Position numbers and translations under genes: made by a program. DNA of 9,282 bases, from positions 1 to 9,282 of the forward strand of contig JADDQX010000055.1 in the NCBI GenBank assembly GCA_016781115.1, in the 5' to 3' direction. The notes under the pieces were generated by a model that was given only the letters and a program-made list of their open reading frames with translations, searched no databases and was not told the DNA's origin. Source of the DNA: Actinomycetota bacterium (GTDB taxonomy: Bacteria; Actinomycetota; CADDZG01; WHSQ01). Below are positions 6,584 through 9,282 of the stretch, piece by piece. Within the stretch, counting starts at the first letter, position 1. Each line of letters starts with the position of its first letter.

Positions 6584-7185
6584 GCGTTCTGGAGGACGCG
6601 GTCGCGGCGCTGGTCCGCGGCGAGCTGGTCGTGATTCCCACCGACACGTTGTACGGCGTCGGTGCGCGGGCCGATCTGCCGGAGGCGATCGAGCGGATAT
6701 TCGCCGCAAAGGGGCGGCCGAAAGAGCGCGCGTTGCCCGTGCTCGGCGCCGACATCGCCTCGTTGCGGGAGGTGGCATCTTTCGATGAGCAGGCTCTGGA
6801 GCTAGCGGAGCGGTTCTGGCCCGGCCCCCTCACCATCGTTCTGCCGCGTGCGCCTCGCTTCGCCCATGACCTCGGCGGCATCGAAGATGGGAGCGTCGCG
6901 GTCCGAGTGCCCGCCTCTCGTCTCGCTCTCGATCTGCTCGAACGGTCGGGGCCGCTTGCGGTCACGAGCGCCAACATCTCGGGTAGGCCGGCGGCCGTCA
7001 CCGTGGCCGAAGCCAAAGCTGCTCTCGGTGATGCGGTCGCGGTCTACATCGATGGGGGAGAGGTCGGTGGAGAGGCGTCGACGGTGGTCAGGCTCGGCCC
7101 TACCGCGACGGTCTTGCGGAGTGGAGCCCTTGCGCCCGACCTCGTGCTGCGTGTGGTGGGGGGCGATCAGAAGGAGACGTCGTAG
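6580..7185 (+). CDS. ywlC: Threonylcarbamoyl-AMP synthase (TsaC/YwlC/YrdC family)
   Basis: A 201-residue enzyme that makes threonylcarbamoyl-AMP from threonine, bicarbonate and ATP, the first step of t6A37 synthesis on tRNAs reading ANN codons. Family motifs: IPTDTLYGVG (19-28), KGRP (44-47), RFWPGPLTIVLP (78-89), VAVRVP (106-111), AVTSANISG (127-135) and ASTVVRL (166-172). Only the YrdC domain is present, without the C-terminal Sua5 domain of longer homologues, so it is a TsaC-type single-domain protein. The GTG at 6580 overlaps the prmC TGA as GTGA; another in-frame GTG at 6571 is possible and would add three residues. It completes a translation-quality block with prfA and prmC. Its 3' end overlaps the convergent peptidase gene by 19 bp. 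The partners TsaB, TsaD and TsaE are not in this window. Confidence 0.95.
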   Translation: MSVLEDAVAALVRGELVVIPTDTLYGVGARADLPEAIERIFAAKGRPKERALPVLGADIASLREVASFDEQALELAERFWPGPLTIVLPRAPRFAHDLGGIEDGSVAVRVPASRLALDLLERSGPLAVTSANISGRPAAVTVAEAKAALGDAVAVYIDGGEVGGEASTVVRLGPTATVLRSGALAPDLVLRVVGGDQKETS

Positions 7186-8666
7186 ATCTCCGCGTACTTC
7201 TTCTTCAGGTGGTCCAGGAAGGCCTCGACCCCGAGCGGCGCGCCGATCGCCTGCTCCGCGAGCTCCGTGCCGGAGCGCCGCCCTCCGTGGATGTGGATCT
7301 TGTCCCGCAGCCACGCGAGAAGGGGCGACGTGTCTCCGTTGCGGAGGTCCTGCTCGAGATCGCCCAGATCGGAGCGCGCCCGCTCGAACAGCGCGGCCGC
7401 GTACAACGTTCCCAGCGTGTAGGTGGGGAAGTAGCCGAATCCGCCCACGGCCCAGTGCATGTCTTGCAGGACGCCGTCGGCGTGGTCGTCGGGGCGGATC
7501 CCCAGGTGCTTCTCCATCGCCGCCTCGAAGGCCTCGGGAAGCTCTGCGACGGATAGCTCGTCGCGGAACAGCGCGAGCTCGAGCTCCAAGCGCAACGCGA
7601 TGTGGAGGTTGTAGGTGACCTCGTCGGCCTGGATGCGGATGAGGCTTCTCCTGGGATGGTTCACGCCCCGGTAGAACTCGTCGGGGCTGAGGCGCCCAAG
7701 CTCTTCGGGGAACCGGTCCTTCAAGTGGGGGAGCATGAATTCGACGAAGGCCCTGCCCATCCCCACCTGGATCTCCCATATGCGCGACTGCGACTCGTGC
7801 AGCCCCAGCGAGCGGATGTCTCCGATGGGGAGGCCCACCATCTCCTTGGGGACCCCCTGCTCGTACAACGCGTGTCCCGTCTCGTGCATAGATCCACGGA
7901 TCGACATCATCAATGCTTTCGGCTCGTACCGCGTCGTCTGCCTCACGTCACCGCCCCCGATATGGATCGTGAAGGGATGAGGAGAAACGTCGAAACGTCC
8001 CTCCGAGAGGTCGAACCCCATCATCTGTATCAGCCACACGCAGAACGATTCTTGCTTGTCGACCTCGTACGTGCGGGTCAAGAACAGCGGCCGTTCGCCG
8101 GCGGCGCCGAGGATCGTCTCCGTCACCGGGCGCAGCGAGGGCACGAGCTTGTCGAAGAGAGCCTCGACCGTTCTCGTGGCCATCCCGGGTTCGTAGTCAT
8201 CGAGCAGCGCGTCGTATCTCTCGTCCTCCCACCCGATGGCGTCTGCCGCCTCTTTCTTCAGCGCGACCACCCGTGACAGGTGGGGCTCCAGGATCGAGAA
8301 ATCGTTCGCGGGGCGCGCTTGCGTCCAGGCCTGGAAAGACAGCGCTTCGACCTCCGCAAGCTCGCGGACCAGTGCCTCGGGCACCCTCGTCGCCTTCTCG
8401 TGATCGCGGCTCAACAGGTTTACCGAGGCCCGCTCGTCCTCGCCCAACGAGTTATCCGCCTCCGCATCCGCCAGGAGCTCACCCAGCTCGGGCGACGAGA
8501 GGCGGGAGTGAGCGATCGCTTGCAGCGTCGCGACCGTGGACGCGCGGGCGGGTCCGCCTGCGACCGGCATCATCACGTGCTGATCCCAACCCAGCAGGCG
8601 CAACGCGCTGCTTAGATCGGAGAGCTCGGTGATGCGCGGCTGGAGCCTTCCCCAAGACTCGCTCAT
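7167..8666 (-). CDS. M32 family metallocarboxypeptidase
   Basis: A 499-residue zinc-dependent carboxypeptidase of peptidase family M32 (Taq/Pfu carboxypeptidase type), releasing C-terminal residues from peptides in the cytoplasm. No signal peptide or membrane segment is seen. Motifs: SPHPFT (228-233) and DVRQTTRYE (240-248), the zinc site HETGH (261-265) followed by ALYEQG, HESQS (290-294) giving the third zinc ligand E291, IRIQADEVTYNLHIALRLELE (343-363) and GYFPTYTLGTLYAA (411-424). All family landmarks are present and the length is normal. ATG 8666 is preceded by GGTGGAG at short spacing. It is divergent from the phosphatase gene (52 bp between starts) and convergent with ywlC. Its presence inside this cluster has no obvious functional link; it may serve peptide recycling. 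Confidence 0.95.
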   Translation of the reverse strand: MSESWGRLQPRITELSDLSSALRLLGWDQHVMMPVAGGPARASTVATLQAIAHSRLSSPELGELLADAEADNSLGEDERASVNLLSRDHEKATRVPEALVRELAEVEALSFQAWTQARPANDFSILEPHLSRVVALKKEAADAIGWEDERYDALLDDYEPGMATRTVEALFDKLVPSLRPVTETILGAAGERPLFLTRTYEVDKQESFCVWLIQMMGFDLSEGRFDVSPHPFTIHIGGGDVRQTTRYEPKALMMSIRGSMHETGHALYEQGVPKEMVGLPIGDIRSLGLHESQSRIWEIQVGMGRAFVEFMLPHLKDRFPEELGRLSPDEFYRGVNHPRRSLIRIQADEVTYNLHIALRLELELALFRDELSVAELPEAFEAAMEKHLGIRPDDHADGVLQDMHWAVGGFGYFPTYTLGTLYAAALFERARSDLGDLEQDLRNGDTSPLLAWLRDKIHIHGGRRSGTELAEQAIGAPLGVEAFLDHLKKKYAEIYDVSF

Positions 8667-8718
8667 CGCTCCACCCTAACCATCGAGCATCCGCGAGCGG
8701 GGCGGGTATACAGGCCCG
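8667..8718. promoter_or_regulatory. Compact divergent promoter region with GTATAC palindrome
   Basis: 52 bp separate the M32 gene from the phosphatase gene. TATACA (8707-8712) is a 4/6 match to a -10 element whose expected start point is the A of ATG 8719, and GGCCCG before the ATG is not a Shine-Dalgarno, so a leaderless phosphatase mRNA is likely. A possible -35 is TCGAGC (8683-8688), weak, 18 bp away. The self-complementary GTATAC (8706-8711) could also act as the -10 on the minus strand, giving a leader of about 30 nt for the peptidase gene. Confidence 0.45.
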
Positions 8719-9252
8719 ATGAAGGTACTGATGGTGTGCACCGGCAATATCTGCCGCTCGCCGATGGCGGAGGCGATGCTGCGAGACGAGCTCGGCCGGC
8801 GCGGCTGCGAAGACATCGAGGTGGCCTCCGCCGGAACGTGGGCCGGGTTCGGCAATCCCGCCCAGCCCGAGGCGTTGGAGGTGTTTCGTGGCCGCGGGAT
8901 AGACCTCGACGACCACCGCTCTCGCCCGGTGGATCCGCAGGAGCTGGGCGAAGCCGATCTCGTCGTCGCCATGACGAGCGTCCACGCCCGGGAGCTGCGT
9001 CAGGTGGCCGAGGACGTGGGGACGAAGATGATCCTGATGAAGGAGCTGGTCGAGATGGAGGTGGAGGAATGTCCCTCCTCAGAGATCCCCGCCCGCCTGC
9101 GGACGCTGTTGCAGGGCAAGCGGCCGGAGCCCCGGCGTGCGCTCGATCTGGACGACCCGATGGGACTGCCGGTCTTCGCCTACGAACGAGCCGCGGGAGA
9201 GATCGAGACCGGCGTCCGCAGGCTCGCCGACCTTCTGTGCGGCGGGAGCTAG
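8719..9252 (+). CDS. Low-molecular-weight protein phosphatase (YwlE / LMW-PTP family)
   Basis: A 177-residue cysteine-dependent phosphatase. The P-loop VCTGNICRSPMAEA (6-19) contains the C(x)5RS signature with nucleophile C7 and R13. The general-acid loop is LDLDDPMGLP (142-151), with D146 the likely proton donor. S37-A38-G39-T40 and the hydrophobic strand LVVAMT (81-86) fit the fold. In this gene neighbourhood the homologue is often YwlE, a protein-arginine phosphatase, but YwlE has Thr at the P-loop position where this protein has Ile11. Ile is usual in tyrosine-specific members, so phosphotyrosine is the more likely substrate. It is slightly longer than the usual 150-160 residues because of an insert at about 112-142 before the acid loop. 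No Shine-Dalgarno precedes the ATG; translation may be leaderless. Family is secure, substrate inferred. Confidence 0.93.
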   Translation: MKVLMVCTGNICRSPMAEAMLRDELGRRGCEDIEVASAGTWAGFGNPAQPEALEVFRGRGIDLDDHRSRPVDPQELGEADLVVAMTSVHARELRQVAEDVGTKMILMKELVEMEVEECPSSEIPARLRTLLQGKRPEPRRALDLDDPMGLPVFAYERAAGEIETGVRRLADLLCGGS

Positions 9253-9279
9253 TTCGCGCGCGGTTTAGCGCGAGATAGC
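9248..9279 (+). terminator. Imperfect hairpin at the 3' end of the phosphatase gene
   Basis: GCTA (9248-9251) pairs with TAGC (9276-9279) and TCGCGC (9254-9259) with GCGCGA (9268-9273), separated by a G.A mismatch and a T.G wobble, with an 8-nt loop. The stem covers the TAG stop. The window ends 3 nt later, so a T-run cannot be checked. It may be a terminator or an RNA 3'-end structure. Confidence 0.4.
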
Positions 9280-9282
9280 GGC

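Noticed and set aside
8736..9278. Second plus-strand open frame of 180 codons over the phosphatase gene
   Set aside because: Arg/Gly-rich shadow; the other frame contains the complete phosphatase signature.

Overview
The window looks like a high-GC, actinobacterial-type chromosome segment, probably Actinomycetota and perhaps a deep-branching or uncultured lineage. The evidence is strong G/C third-position bias, an Arg/Gly-rich extension on Rho, GTG starts, and the gene order rho - rpmE - DUF1385 - prfA - prmC - tsaC/ywlC - ywlE-like, which is a known neighbourhood in Gram-positive bacteria. I cannot assign a genus. No mobile element, CRISPR array, tRNA or rRNA is visible.

Layout. (1) 3-2607, plus strand: the 3' part of rho (cut by the left edge), an unlisted 55-codon membrane microprotein gene, rpmE (ribosomal protein L31) and a DUF1385 membrane protein. 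These are tightly packed, so probably one transcript. (2) 2617-4587, minus strand: a Tat-exported PhoD-like metallophosphatase. (3) 4588-4718: the only sizeable intergenic gap (131 bp), a divergent control region with a perfect 6-bp inverted repeat. (4) 4719-7185, plus strand: prfA (RF1), prmC (RF methyltransferase) and tsaC/ywlC (threonylcarbamoyl-AMP synthase), with 4-base stop/start overlaps at the junctions, one of which appears to use a CTG start. (5) 7167-8666, minus strand: an M32 metallocarboxypeptidase whose 3' end overlaps tsaC by 19 bp. (6) 8719-9252, plus strand: a low-molecular-weight protein phosphatase, apparently leaderless, followed by an imperfect hairpin at the right edge.

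The plus-strand genes form a core expression module: transcription termination (Rho), the ribosome (L31), translation termination and its methylation (RF1, PrmC), and tRNA t6A synthesis (TsaC). Two unrelated minus-strand genes, an exported phosphatase and a peptidase, sit inside this otherwise collinear neighbourhood and probably split it into three transcription units.

I found no clearly new multi-gene system. The most useful second-look items are the microprotein between rho and rpmE with a hairpin over its Shine-Dalgarno, the CTG start of prmC, the PhoD-like enzyme with Ala in place of the usual active-site His and an extra N-terminal domain, and the compact divergent promoter in front of the phosphatase gene.
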